This document shows, piece by piece, positions 17,620 through 25,335 of a stretch of 64,000 nucleotides of DNA (the first letter of the stretch is position 1; each line of letters starts with the position of its first letter). The stretch lies in NCBI RefSeq assembly GCF_022347205.1, contig NZ_JAKRNE010000009.1, forward strand, positions 1-64,000. The letters are read 5' to 3'. A program made the translations under genes and the position numbers. The notes beneath the pieces were generated by a model. That model saw nothing but the letters and a program-made list of their open reading frames with translations, had not been told where the DNA came from and did no database searches. The stretch comes from Corynebacterium sp. ACRPO (GTDB taxonomy: Bacteria; Actinomycetota; Actinomycetes; Mycobacteriales; Mycobacteriaceae).

Positions 17620-18714
17620 ATGACTGAAGCAGCCACCACCCACGGTGCCAGCACGGATGCAGTGATTCTCGTCGGCGGCCGCGGCACCCGCCTGCGCCCA
17701 CTAACCATCGGTACGCCGAAGCCGATGCTGCCGACGGCAAACTACCCGTTCCTGCAGCACCTGCTCGCCCGCATCAAGGCCGCCGGCATCGAGCACGTCG
17801 TCATGTCTACTTCCTATAAGGCCGAGGTCTTTGAGGAGTACTTCGGTGATGGCTCCGAGCTGGGCCTAGAAATCGAGTACGTGGTGGAAGAGACCGCGCT
17901 CGGCACCGGCGGCGGCATCCGCAACGTCTACGACAAGCTGCGCAATGACACGGTCATGGTCTTCAATGGTGACGTGCTCTCCGGCATGGATCTGGAAGGC
18001 ATCCTCACCACGCACCATGACAAAGACGCCGATGTCACCATGCACCTGCTCAACGTGGCTGACCCGCGTGCGTTTGGTTGCGTGCCGACCGACTCCAACG
18101 GCCGAGTTACTGCGTTCCTAGAAAAGACCGAGGATCCGCCAACCAACCAGATCAACGCCGGTTGCTATGTATTCAAGCGCTCCGTCATCGAGTCCATCCC
18201 GGCCAACCGCGTTGTTTCCGTGGAACGCGAAACCTTCCCAGGGCTCTTGGCTGAAGGCCGGCTGGTTGTAGGCCACGTAGACAACTCCTACTGGCGCGAT
18301 ATGGGCCGCCCGGATGACTTCACCCGTGGTTCCTCCGACCTAGTACGCGGCATCGCGCCTTCCCCGCTGATTGAGGGCAAGACTGGTGAATCCCTGGTAG
18401 ATCCTTCCGCCGGAATCGCCGGTGGCGTGCTGTTGCTATCCGGTACCGCCGTGGGCCGTGGCTCCGAGGTGGGCGCGGGCTCCCGCCTGGAGGGCACCGT
18501 TGTCTTCGACGGCGTGCGCATTGAGCCCGGCGCCATCATCCACAACTCGATCATTGCCTCCGGCGCCCACATTGGCGCCAACGCGGTCATTGAGAACTGT
18601 GTCATTGGTGAAGGTGCCCACGTCGGCGCACGCTGCGAGCTTCTCGACGGCATGCGTGTCTTCCCCGGCGTTTCCATCCCCGATGCCGGCGTGCGTTTTA
18701 GCTCCGATGCTTAA
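17620..18714 (+). CDS. Mannose-1-phosphate guanylyltransferase (GDP-mannose pyrophosphorylase)
   Basis: 364 residues; makes GDP-mannose from mannose-1-phosphate and GTP for mannan, lipomannan and PIM synthesis. The nucleotidyltransferase signature VILVGGRGTRLRPLTIGTPKPML is near the N-terminus, FNGDVL carries a metal-binding Asp, and the C-terminal third is a left-handed beta-helix of hexapeptide repeats. Start ATG at 17620 with AAGGAAG upstream. Called manB (Rv3264c) in mycobacteria and rmlA2 in C. glutamicum; given that confusion no symbol is assigned. The substrate rests on synteny with manA and phosphomannomutase in this window. Confidence 0.9.
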   Translation: MTEAATTHGASTDAVILVGGRGTRLRPLTIGTPKPMLPTANYPFLQHLLARIKAAGIEHVVMSTSYKAEVFEEYFGDGSELGLEIEYVVEETALGTGGGIRNVYDKLRNDTVMVFNGDVLSGMDLEGILTTHHDKDADVTMHLLNVADPRAFGCVPTDSNGRVTAFLEKTEDPPTNQINAGCYVFKRSVIESIPANRVVSVERETFPGLLAEGRLVVGHVDNSYWRDMGRPDDFTRGSSDLVRGIAPSPLIEGKTGESLVDPSAGIAGGVLLLSGTAVGRGSEVGAGSRLEGTVVFDGVRIEPGAIIHNSIIASGAHIGANAVIENCVIGEGAHVGARCELLDGMRVFPGVSIPDAGVRFSSDA

Positions 18715-18777
18715 CGCTTTCGCCGTGGTCTGGGCACTGCACTAGGTCCAGCTGACATAGGTCGAACTGAGGACAAT

Positions 18778-18806
18778 GGAGCCTCGGTTCGGCCTCTCTT
18801 TTTGTG
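18778..18806 (+). terminator. Possible terminator after the GDP-mannose pyrophosphorylase gene
   Basis: Weak stem GAGCC/GGCCTC with one bulge, followed by TCTTTTTG. About 65 bases after the stop codon. Only the T run is strong. Confidence 0.4.
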
Positions 18807-19226
18807 GGGTCACCGAGCCCGCCTGTCCGCAACGGCCGACATGGTGCGGAATCAGTGCGGGCGCGGAGGGGGTGGATCCCTTCTTTGCGGCGTTGTGCGC
18901 GCGACACGCCGGAATTTCCTGAAAATTGTTGACAGAAAAACGGGGTACCACTACATGTAGTACCCCCTACCTACACCCCCATAGGGGATCAGTTGTTACA
19001 GATGTGACGGATGGGGATCGTGTGCTGCGTTTTTGCCGGAAAGCGCGAAGAAGCCGCCAATTCGGGTTGACGATATTTAGTGATCCGGTGTGAAATTACA
19101 TCAGTGAAAGAAACAGCGGCCGGCGCCGTTACTTCCACACCATCCCGGCGGGGTTGTCCAAGGGGAATGTGGTGTACAGTCGGTCGCACTGATGAGATTT
19201 ACCCAACCTCGGAGAAAGGAAAAGGC
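18807..19226 (+). promoter_or_regulatory. Long leader/promoter region of whcD
   Basis: No gene. A TTGACA box at 18929-18934 precedes a palindromic block at 18942-18966 (GGGGT, perfect 12-mer ACTACATGTAGT, ACCCC), a candidate operator overlapping the -10 region. A second promoter-like pair, TTGTCC and TACAGT about 15 bases apart, lies near 19155-19180. whiB2-type genes are known to have long regulated leaders; binding proteins here are unknown. Confidence 0.45.
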
Positions 19227-19529
19227 GTGGACAAAATGGCTAATAACAACGCCATTCTCCGTGGCGGTGCTGCTGCAGAGATGTCGCTCGATGAACTCTT
19301 CGGTGCCGTCGAGCAGGAGTGGCAGGACCAGGCGCTGTGCGCACAGACCGACCCTGAAGCATTCTTCCCTGAAAAGGGAGGCTCTACCCGTGAGGCCAAG
19401 CGCATCTGCCAGGCCTGCGCGGTACGCGATGAATGCTTGGAGTACGCGCTGGAGCACGATGAGCGCTTCGGTATTTGGGGCGGGCTATCGGACCGCGAGC
19501 GCCGCCGCCTCAAGCGCGAGATTGGATAA
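19227..19529 (+). CDS. whcD: WhiB2-type transcription factor WhcD
   Basis: 100 residues. WhiB proteins bind a [4Fe-4S] cluster and act with the principal sigma factor; WhiB2/WhcD is linked to septation and cell division. The four cluster cysteines are visible as ALC, then CQACAVRDEC (C-x2-C-x5-C), followed by the GIWGGLSDRERR turn and a basic tail. Start GTG at 19227 fits AAAGGA six bases upstream; an ATG nine bases later is the alternative. Position beside the rhamnosyltransferase/mannose genes matches Rv3260c. Confidence 0.93.
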   Translation: MDKMANNNAILRGGAAAEMSLDELFGAVEQEWQDQALCAQTDPEAFFPEKGGSTREAKRICQACAVRDECLEYALEHDERFGIWGGLSDRERRRLKREIG

Positions 19530-19546
19530 TTAAGGTGTCCAGTGAG

Positions 19547-19584
19547 GCCCCTGGCTAGCACGCAATGTGCGGCCAGGGGCTTTT
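19547..19584 (+). terminator. Terminator of whcD
   Basis: Perfect 9-bp stem GCCCCTGGC/GCCAGGGGC followed directly by TTTT. It survives intact 24 bases before the IS30 element. Confidence 0.85.
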
Positions 19585-19607
19585 CTGCTGCCGCGAAACC
19601 TGGCGGA

Positions 19608-21258
19608 TTCTAGTGGTCGTGGAAACACTTCTTATGTTTCGGTTGAGTTTATCAGTGCGGCCATTTTCTCGGCTGGTGTTTGAAAGCCCAGGGTTTTGCG
19701 GGGGCGGCGGTTGAGTTGCATGGCGACGAATTCTAGGTCCGCTGCACTGTGGACGCTTAGGTCTGTTCCTTTGGGGAAGTACTGCCTTAGTAGTCCATTG
19801 GTGTTTTCATTGGTGCCTCGCTGCCACGGCGAGCCAGGATCGCAGAAGAACACGGGACAGTTTGTCGCTACAGAAAAGGCCTTATGGCAGGCCATTTCAC
19901 TTCCCTGGTCCCAGGTAAGTGATCCTTTGAGATGATCTGGCAAGCCAGCGATCGCTTTAGTAAGTGCTTCATTTACTTCGGTAGCACTATGCCCATTAGG
20001 TAGATGCAGCAAGATGACATAGCGCGTGGTTCGCTCTACTAGCGTCCCAATTGCAGACTTATTGCCCGCGCCTAGAATGAGGTCGCCTTCCCAATGACCT
20101 GGTACGGCTCGGTCGTCTACTTCTGCTGGCCGGTCGGAAATCATCACTATAGGGTCAACAAACCGCTTGCGGGAACTGCGCGTGCCACGAGGTCGACGTT
20201 GGGCGTGACCGCGACGCAGTGCAGCAGCGATTTCCTTTTTCAACTCGCCTTTAGCCTGGAAATACAAAGACTGATAAATAGTTTCAGGACACACGTACAT
20301 AGTCTCATCACCGGGATAGCGACTGCGCAACCGCCCAGAAATCTGCTCCGGCGAGTACCTATCTTTCACCATCGCCCAGACCACGGTGCGCAAGCGTGGA
20401 TTGGCATCAATCTTGCGCTTTTTCGGTCTAAACCTACGCAACACCGATTTACGGTGCGCATACGTGGGAAGATACACCCCAAATTCATCCCGGTTGCGTT
20501 TAAGTTCCTTGCTGATAGTTCCAGCAGAGCGCTGAAGACGCCGAGCTATCTCACGTACACCTTTGCCTTGCCGGTCAAGATCAAAGATGAGCTCGCGTTC
20601 TTCTATCGATAAGTAGCGCGAAGAGATACGCCTATCGATACGCTGTTGGGAAATAACCTGGACTGGAACTGCTTGGCGACCATCAACGTACTCGATTACC
20701 TGCATAAGCCTGTTATACAGCGCCACATCCGGGCCATCCGGGACAAAAGGCACACGCCCGGTGGAAAGCTTAATGACGCCTTTGTCTATATCAGCAGCAT
20801 TACGCGGATGAATGCCACAGGCTAAAGCGGCATCTTTGCGTCCTAAAGCATTTACACGCAGTTGCAGATAGCTACACCGGCGAGTTGTTGCTGCAGCTTT
20901 GCGGCCGTACGGATTGCGTTTCCACAAACCAAGCTCAATACCGATGCGGTACACCGGAGAAGAGCCTATAGAAAGCTGGCGCGCAATATCCATCGGTGCC
21001 ACACCTTCCAGCCACAGGCGAGCTATTTCCTCACTGTCAGCCGAGCTAATGCGCCTGCGGCGCTTGCGCGGCAAGTCCAACTCACCAGCAAGCCGATAAG
21101 CCACCGACCGCGGTAAACCAACCACACCAGCAGCCGCCCGTATTGAACTACCAGCCCGAACCAACGACGCAAACCGCGCCACAACAGCAGAATCCGGAAC
21201 CCATTTCGACTCCACACAATCACCTAACCCATGTCAGGTGTTTCCACGACCACTAGAA
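19608..21258 (-). mobile_element. Complete IS30-family insertion sequence
   Basis: About 1.65 kb bounded by perfect 21-bp inverted repeats (19608-19628 and 21238-21258; outer part TTCTAGTGGTCGTGG). A single intact transposase gene fills the interior, its stop 4 bases inside the left repeat. No short target duplication is evident in the flanks (GGA on the left, ATC on the right). It lies between the whcD terminator and the 3' end of the metallopeptidase-like gene, so no core gene is broken. Confidence 0.9.
19632..21215 (-). CDS. IS30-family transposase (intact)
   Basis: 527 residues, longer than the usual 320-400 of IS30 transposases owing to an N-terminal extension with two helix-turn-helix-like segments (SIRAAAGVVGLPRSVAYRL and VAPMDIARQLSIGSSPVYRI). 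The IS30 core follows: YLSIEERELIFDLDRQGKGV with the REIARRLQRSAGTISKELKR helix-turn-helix. The DDE catalytic domain has Asp in HWEGDLI, Asp in LTWDQGSEM and Glu in GTNENTNGLLRQYFP. No frameshift is seen, so it is probably active. Confidence 0.93.
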   Translation of the reverse strand: MESKWVPDSAVVARFASLVRAGSSIRAAAGVVGLPRSVAYRLAGELDLPRKRRRRISSADSEEIARLWLEGVAPMDIARQLSIGSSPVYRIGIELGLWKRNPYGRKAAATTRRCSYLQLRVNALGRKDAALACGIHPRNAADIDKGVIKLSTGRVPFVPDGPDVALYNRLMQVIEYVDGRQAVPVQVISQQRIDRRISSRYLSIEERELIFDLDRQGKGVREIARRLQRSAGTISKELKRNRDEFGVYLPTYAHRKSVLRRFRPKKRKIDANPRLRTVVWAMVKDRYSPEQISGRLRSRYPGDETMYVCPETIYQSLYFQAKGELKKEIAAALRRGHAQRRPRGTRSSRKRFVDPIVMISDRPAEVDDRAVPGHWEGDLILGAGNKSAIGTLVERTTRYVILLHLPNGHSATEVNEALTKAIAGLPDHLKGSLTWDQGSEMACHKAFSVATNCPVFFCDPGSPWQRGTNENTNGLLRQYFPKGTDLSVHSAADLEFVAMQLNRRPRKTLGFQTPAEKMAALINSTET

Positions 21259-21274
21259 ATCAAGCCTACTGGGG

Positions 21275-21745
21275 CTACCAGCTATAGCGCGGGTCCACTT
21301 CTTCGGGGTCCAAGTTTAGGTAGTTGGCCACCAGCGCGGTAATAACGGTGCCCAGGAGTTCGGAACGCTCGGACGGGGTAGAGGCACGTTGCTCAATAGG
21401 CATGCGGAAGATGACCAGGCGCGCGCGGGTGGGCTGGCCCTCGGAATCTACACCGGCGGGAACCACGCGGCCGAGGGGAACTGGGCCATCGGCGATAATC
21501 TCATCCGGTAGTACGGTCATATCGGGAGAAAGCCGCATGCGCGGGATGGTGTCTACGGCCAAGTCGAGGCCACGCAATTGTGGCGCGAAGGCGTTTTGGA
21601 TGGGGGCATAGGCCTCCAATACGGCCATGTCGAAGTGCTCGCGCGCGCTGCGGTAGCGCGGGGTCTGCTGGGGGAGGAGAGGTCCGCGCATGCCGTGGCC
21701 GTGGCGGTCGCGGGCGGGGCGGATATGCGGGCGAGCGGCGGTCAT
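21275..21745 (-). CDS. Metallopeptidase-like family protein (Rv3259-like)
   Basis: 156 residues from the ATG at 21745; an in-frame ATG at 21790 is the alternative, and neither has a good ribosome binding site. It sits between whiB2 and DUF3499 as Rv3259 does. Related proteins are annotated as minimal zincins, but no HExxH is visible in this copy (only ERSELLGTVITALVANYLNLDP at the corresponding end), so enzymatic activity is doubtful. Function unknown. Divergent from DUF3499 with about 95 bases between. Confidence 0.7.
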   Translation of the reverse strand: MTAARPHIRPARDRHGHGMRGPLLPQQTPRYRSAREHFDMAVLEAYAPIQNAFAPQLRGLDLAVDTIPRMRLSPDMTVLPDEIIADGPVPLGRVVPAGVDSEGQPTRARLVIFRMPIEQRASTPSERSELLGTVITALVANYLNLDPEEVDPRYSW

Positions 21746-21841
21746 GACCCTGATTCTAAGGTGCTGGCGGGCCGGATTTAGCGGAGCCACGCCGGGGCGA
21801 AGACTATCTAAATCTCAACCAAGGGTTTAGACTTATGCGCT

Positions 21842-22309
21842 GTGACTATTTCTCGCCATTGCTCCCGCCCAGGCTGCGGCCGCCCCGCCGTGGCGACATT
21901 GACCTACGCTTACGCGGACCAGACGGCCGTCGTTGGACCGCTGGCGGAAGAGGAGAACCCACACAGTTGGGACCTATGCGCCACCCACCGCGACCGCATC
22001 TCCGCCCCAGTGGGCTGGGAACTGGTCCGCGTGGACCGCATCGAGCTGGATGAGGAAGATGACCTGATGGCCTTGGCAGAGGCAGTCAAGGAAGACGGCC
22101 GCGTGACCACCGGCTTGGTCGATGACCGCAGCGCCGGCTCCGGTGCCGACCCAATCGACTACTCCGCCACCTTTGATGGGGCAGACCCCGCCAATTCGAA
22201 TCACCCGGTCTTTCGCACCCGTCGCGTGGCTTATGCCAAAAAGGCGCGCCGCGCACATCTTTCCGTTGTGCCCGATGAATCGGCGCCCGCGGAACCGGAC
22301 CAGGACTGA
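21842..22309 (+). CDS. DUF3499 family protein (Rv3258c-like)
   Basis: 155 residues. The N-terminus has a likely zinc-binding pattern (RHCSRPGCGRPAVATLTYAY, later DLCATHRDRI, giving three to four Cys/His ligands), then an acidic middle and basic C-terminal part. Function unknown; widely conserved in actinobacteria directly upstream of phosphomannomutase, as here. GTG start at 21842 with no Shine-Dalgarno but a TAGACT-like -10 a few bases before it, so the message may be leaderless. Confidence 0.82.
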   Translation: MTISRHCSRPGCGRPAVATLTYAYADQTAVVGPLAEEENPHSWDLCATHRDRISAPVGWELVRVDRIELDEEDDLMALAEAVKEDGRVTTGLVDDRSAGSGADPIDYSATFDGADPANSNHPVFRTRRVAYAKKARRAHLSVVPDESAPAEPDQD

Positions 22310-22363
22310 CACGAACCCCGTGGTGCGGTAGTTTCCCAGCGAGCGGGGGTACTATTGCAGGTT

Positions 22364-23731
22364 ATGCGAACTCGTGAGCATCTTGATGCAGTAATTAAGG
22401 CCTATGACGTCCGTGGCGTGGTGGGCGAAGATATCGATGAGAACTTCGTGCGCGATACGGGCGCCGCGTTTGCCGCCATCCTGCGGGAAGAAGGCGAAAA
22501 TACCGTGGCAGTCGGCCACGATATGCGCCCGTCCTCGCCGTCTCTGGCGCGCGCTTTTGCTGAGGGCGTGACCTCGCAGGGCCTCAACGTGACCCTGCTG
22601 GGGCTAACCTCTACCGACGAGCTCTACTACGCCGCCGGTTCCCTGGAGTGTGCGGGCGCTATGTTTACCGCCTCCCATAACCCAGCCAAGTACAACGGCA
22701 TTAAGCTCTGCCGCGCTGGCGCGGTACCGGTGGGCCAGGAGACCGGCTTGGAGCAGATTAAGCAGATGCTTATCGACGGCACCCCGGAGTTCACCGGTAC
22801 CGAGGGCGCAATTGCCGAGCAGGAGATTTTGGCCGGCTACGCCGACTTCCTGCGCAAGCTGGTGCCGCTGGAGGATTCCAAGCCGCTCGTTGTAGCCGTT
22901 GACGCTGCCAACGGCATGGGTGGCCACACCGTGCCGGCCGTCTTCGATGGCTTGCCTTTCGACGTCCGCGATTTGTACTTCGAGCTCGATGGCACTTTCC
23001 CGAACCACGAGGCTAACCCCTTGGACCCGAAGAACCTTGTAGACCTGCAGAAGTTCACCGTGGATCAGAAGGCCGATATTGGCTTGGCTTTCGACGGGGA
23101 TGCGGACCGCTGCTTCGTGGTGGATGAAAAGGGCCAGCCGGTTTCTCCGTCTGCCATCTGTGCTCTGGTGGCTGAGCGCTACCTGGAGAAGTTCCCCGGC
23201 GCTACCATCATCCACAACCTGATTACCTCCAAGACCGTGCCGGAGCTCATTAAGGAAAAGGGCGGCACCCCGGTGCGCACCCGCGTGGGCCACTCCTTCA
23301 TCAAGGCGCAGATGGCCGAGCACCAGGCCGCCTTCGGTGGCGAGCACTCCGCGCACTACTACTTCCAGGAGTTCTGGAACGCCGATTCCGGCATGCTTGC
23401 TGCAATGCACGTATTGGCCGCTCTGGGCCAGTCCGATAAGCCGCTGAGCGAGCTCATGGCGGAATACTCCCGCTACGAGGCCTCCGGTGAGATCAACTCC
23501 ACCGTGGAGGACCAGAAGGCCGCTACCCAAGCGGTGCTGGATGAGCTGGCGGATAAGATTGACTCCGTCGATGAGCTCGATGGCGTGACCGTCGAGCTCA
23601 AGGGAACCGAGGCATGGTTCAACGTGCGCGCGTCCAATACGGAGCCGCTGCTGCGCCTGAATGTAGAGGCAAAGACCACCGACGAGGTGCAGTCCATCGT
23701 CGACGAGGTCCTTGCCATCATTCGCCGCTAA
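22364..23731 (+). CDS. manB: Phosphomannomutase/phosphoglucomutase
   Basis: 455 residues. Interconverts mannose-6-phosphate and mannose-1-phosphate, supplying GDP-mannose synthesis. Alpha-D-phosphohexomutase motifs in order: KAYDVRG, the phosphoserine loop TASHNPAKYNG, the metal loop DGDADRC, the sugar loop GEHSAHYYF and the phosphate-binding RASNTEP near the C-terminus. Known as pmmA/manB (Rv3257c). Start ATG at 22364, nine bases inside a possible TTG. Its stop overlaps the stop of the convergent ferredoxin reductase gene by 4 bases. Confidence 0.94.
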   Translation: MRTREHLDAVIKAYDVRGVVGEDIDENFVRDTGAAFAAILREEGENTVAVGHDMRPSSPSLARAFAEGVTSQGLNVTLLGLTSTDELYYAAGSLECAGAMFTASHNPAKYNGIKLCRAGAVPVGQETGLEQIKQMLIDGTPEFTGTEGAIAEQEILAGYADFLRKLVPLEDSKPLVVAVDAANGMGGHTVPAVFDGLPFDVRDLYFELDGTFPNHEANPLDPKNLVDLQKFTVDQKADIGLAFDGDADRCFVVDEKGQPVSPSAICALVAERYLEKFPGATIIHNLITSKTVPELIKEKGGTPVRTRVGHSFIKAQMAEHQAAFGGEHSAHYYFQEFWNADSGMLAAMHVLAALGQSDKPLSELMAEYSRYEASGEINSTVEDQKAATQAVLDELADKIDSVDELDGVTVELKGTEAWFNVRASNTEPLLRLNVEAKTTDEVQSIVDEVLAIIRR

Positions 23732-25083
23732 ACTTCGGCGCGCGAGTGGGAGACCATGTCCTCCCACTCCACAAACTTCTTACGCTCGCGGCCCTCGCGC
23801 TCGCCTAGGGCGCGCTCTGCCGCGTCCAAGCGCTGCCAATCCTGCCACGTCAGGTAATCGATACCGCGTTCAGCAAAGACTTCGGTGATATCCGCGGTGC
23901 TGGAGGGGGAGGGGAGGGTGCCAGAAGCGGCGTCGGCAAGCAGCATGCCAATCGTCTCCGTGGCATCGGACTTGGTATTGCCAATCAGCCCCACCGGGCC
24001 GCGCTTAATCCACCCGGTGGTGTAGAGACCCGGTACTACCGCGCCGGCCGCATCGATGACATGGCCGCCATCGTTATTGATGACGTTCTTGTCCTGGTTA
24101 AAGGGCACGCCATCGACCGCATCGGAGCGGTAACCGGTGGCGAAGTAGACTGCCTGCACCGGCCATTCGGTGAATTTGCCGGTGCCGTGCACGCTGCCAT
24201 CGCCGTTGAGCGCGGTGCGCTCGGTTTTGATGCCGTTGACCTTGCCGTCCTCGCCCAAAATCTCTACCGGCTGCTCGAAGAGGTGGATCTGCAGGGTGTG
24301 TGGTGCCTCCTTGGGATCGCGGATGGCATACTGCTCGAGCACCTGGCACACCAGGTCGGTGGACTTGCTCTCCTGGCGCGCGGTTAGCGAGGCTTCGTCA
24401 TAGTCGATGTCCTCGGGGGAGACCACAACATTAATGGACTCAGAATGGTCCAGTTCCTTGAGCTCCTGCGGGGTGAACTTGGCCTGCGCCGGGCCGCGGC
24501 GGCCGAAGACGCGAACGGTCTCAGCCTGGTTCTTGGCCAGGGACTCGTAGACATTATCGGGGATCTCGGTGACCTTGAGCTCATCGCCGGTTTTGGCCAA
24601 GATGCGGGAGACGTCCAGGCCCACATTGCCCACGCCAATGACCGCCACCTCCTTGGCGGACAAATCCCAGTCGCGTTCGAAGCGCGGGTTGCCATCGTAG
24701 AAGCCCACGAATTCGCCGGCGCCATGCACGCCGTCCAAGTTCGCGCCAGGGATATCACGGTGGCGGTCGCCCACGGCGCCGGTGGCAAAGACCACGGCAT
24801 CGTAGTGCTGCTGTAGCTCGTCGACGGTGATGTCACGGCCGATGTGCACGTTGGTCAACAGGCGAATCTGCTCGGTGTCGAGCACGCGGTGCAAGGACTT
24901 GATGATGCCCTTAATGCGCGGATGGTCCGGCGCCACGCCATAGCGGATAAGGCCGAAGGGTGCGGGCATCTGCTCGATGAGGTCAATCTGTACCTCGCCG
25001 CCGGTCTTTTTCACCAGTATATCGGAGGCGTAAATGCCGGCTGGGCCTGCGCCGATGACGGCTACCTTCAAGGGTTGATTCAT
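23728..25083 (-). CDS. fprA: Ferredoxin/flavodoxin-NADP+ reductase, adrenodoxin-reductase type
   Basis: 451 residues. Transfers electrons from NADPH through FAD to a ferredoxin. The FAD-binding Rossmann motif VIGAGPAGIYASD is at the N-terminus, the NADP-binding GVGNVGLDVSRIL in the middle and GWIKRGPVGLIGNTKSDA near the end, all typical of FprA. Divergently paired with sulfite reductase, so the likely job is to reduce the ferredoxin that feeds it, as proposed for fpr2 beside cysI in C. glutamicum. A cofactor-regeneration role elsewhere is also possible. Confidence 0.92.
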   Translation of the reverse strand: MNQPLKVAVIGAGPAGIYASDILVKKTGGEVQIDLIEQMPAPFGLIRYGVAPDHPRIKGIIKSLHRVLDTEQIRLLTNVHIGRDITVDELQQHYDAVVFATGAVGDRHRDIPGANLDGVHGAGEFVGFYDGNPRFERDWDLSAKEVAVIGVGNVGLDVSRILAKTGDELKVTEIPDNVYESLAKNQAETVRVFGRRGPAQAKFTPQELKELDHSESINVVVSPEDIDYDEASLTARQESKSTDLVCQVLEQYAIRDPKEAPHTLQIHLFEQPVEILGEDGKVNGIKTERTALNGDGSVHGTGKFTEWPVQAVYFATGYRSDAVDGVPFNQDKNVINNDGGHVIDAAGAVVPGLYTTGWIKRGPVGLIGNTKSDATETIGMLLADAASGTLPSPSSTADITEVFAERGIDYLTWQDWQRLDAAERALGEREGRERKKFVEWEDMVSHSRAEV

Positions 25084-25117
25084 GCTGCGTGAATGCCTTT
25101 CTCTTAATCGCGGGGTC

Positions 25118-25133
25118 TAGACCGCTAGGTTCA
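25118..25133. promoter_or_regulatory. McbR/CysR-like operator candidate 1 (TAGAC-N6-GTTCA)
   Basis: Inverted copy of the site at 25160-25175, both being TGAAC-N6-GTCTA. Close to the TAGAC-N6-GTCTA consensus I recall for McbR of C. glutamicum, a repressor of sulfur genes. Match is imperfect in one half. Confidence 0.45.
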
Positions 25134-25159
25134 TTTTTGTGGCTTATCTTTCTGGCAAT

Positions 25160-25175
25160 TGAACCGTTTAGTCTA
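25160..25175. promoter_or_regulatory. McbR/CysR-like operator candidate 2 (TGAAC-N6-GTCTA)
   Basis: Same half-site pair as candidate 1 on the other strand, 26 bases from it, within the fprA-cysI divergent promoter region. Confidence 0.45.
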
Positions 25176-25281
25176 GGTTGCGGCAAGGAGTTGAATTAGA
25201 TTCTAAAAACATACTGCCGTTTATGCAGTGCACGGCGATTTTTTACTTGAAAATAAAAAAGACCGCTTTGTCTGCTAATTT

Positions 25282-25297
25282 TAGACGGGTAGGTTGT
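25282..25297. promoter_or_regulatory. McbR/CysR-like operator candidate 3 (TAGAC-N6-GTTGT)
   Basis: Third, weaker occurrence of the TAGAC half-site, about 40 bases before the cysI start. Confidence 0.35.
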
Positions 25298-25335
25298 CTT
25301 TCAATACTTTGGAAAGGCAGGTTGAGATCTACACC

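Noticed and set aside
22604..23767. A 387-codon open frame antisense to the phosphomannomutase gene
   Set aside because: Fully contained opposite a well-conserved enzyme gene; no motif and shadow-type composition.
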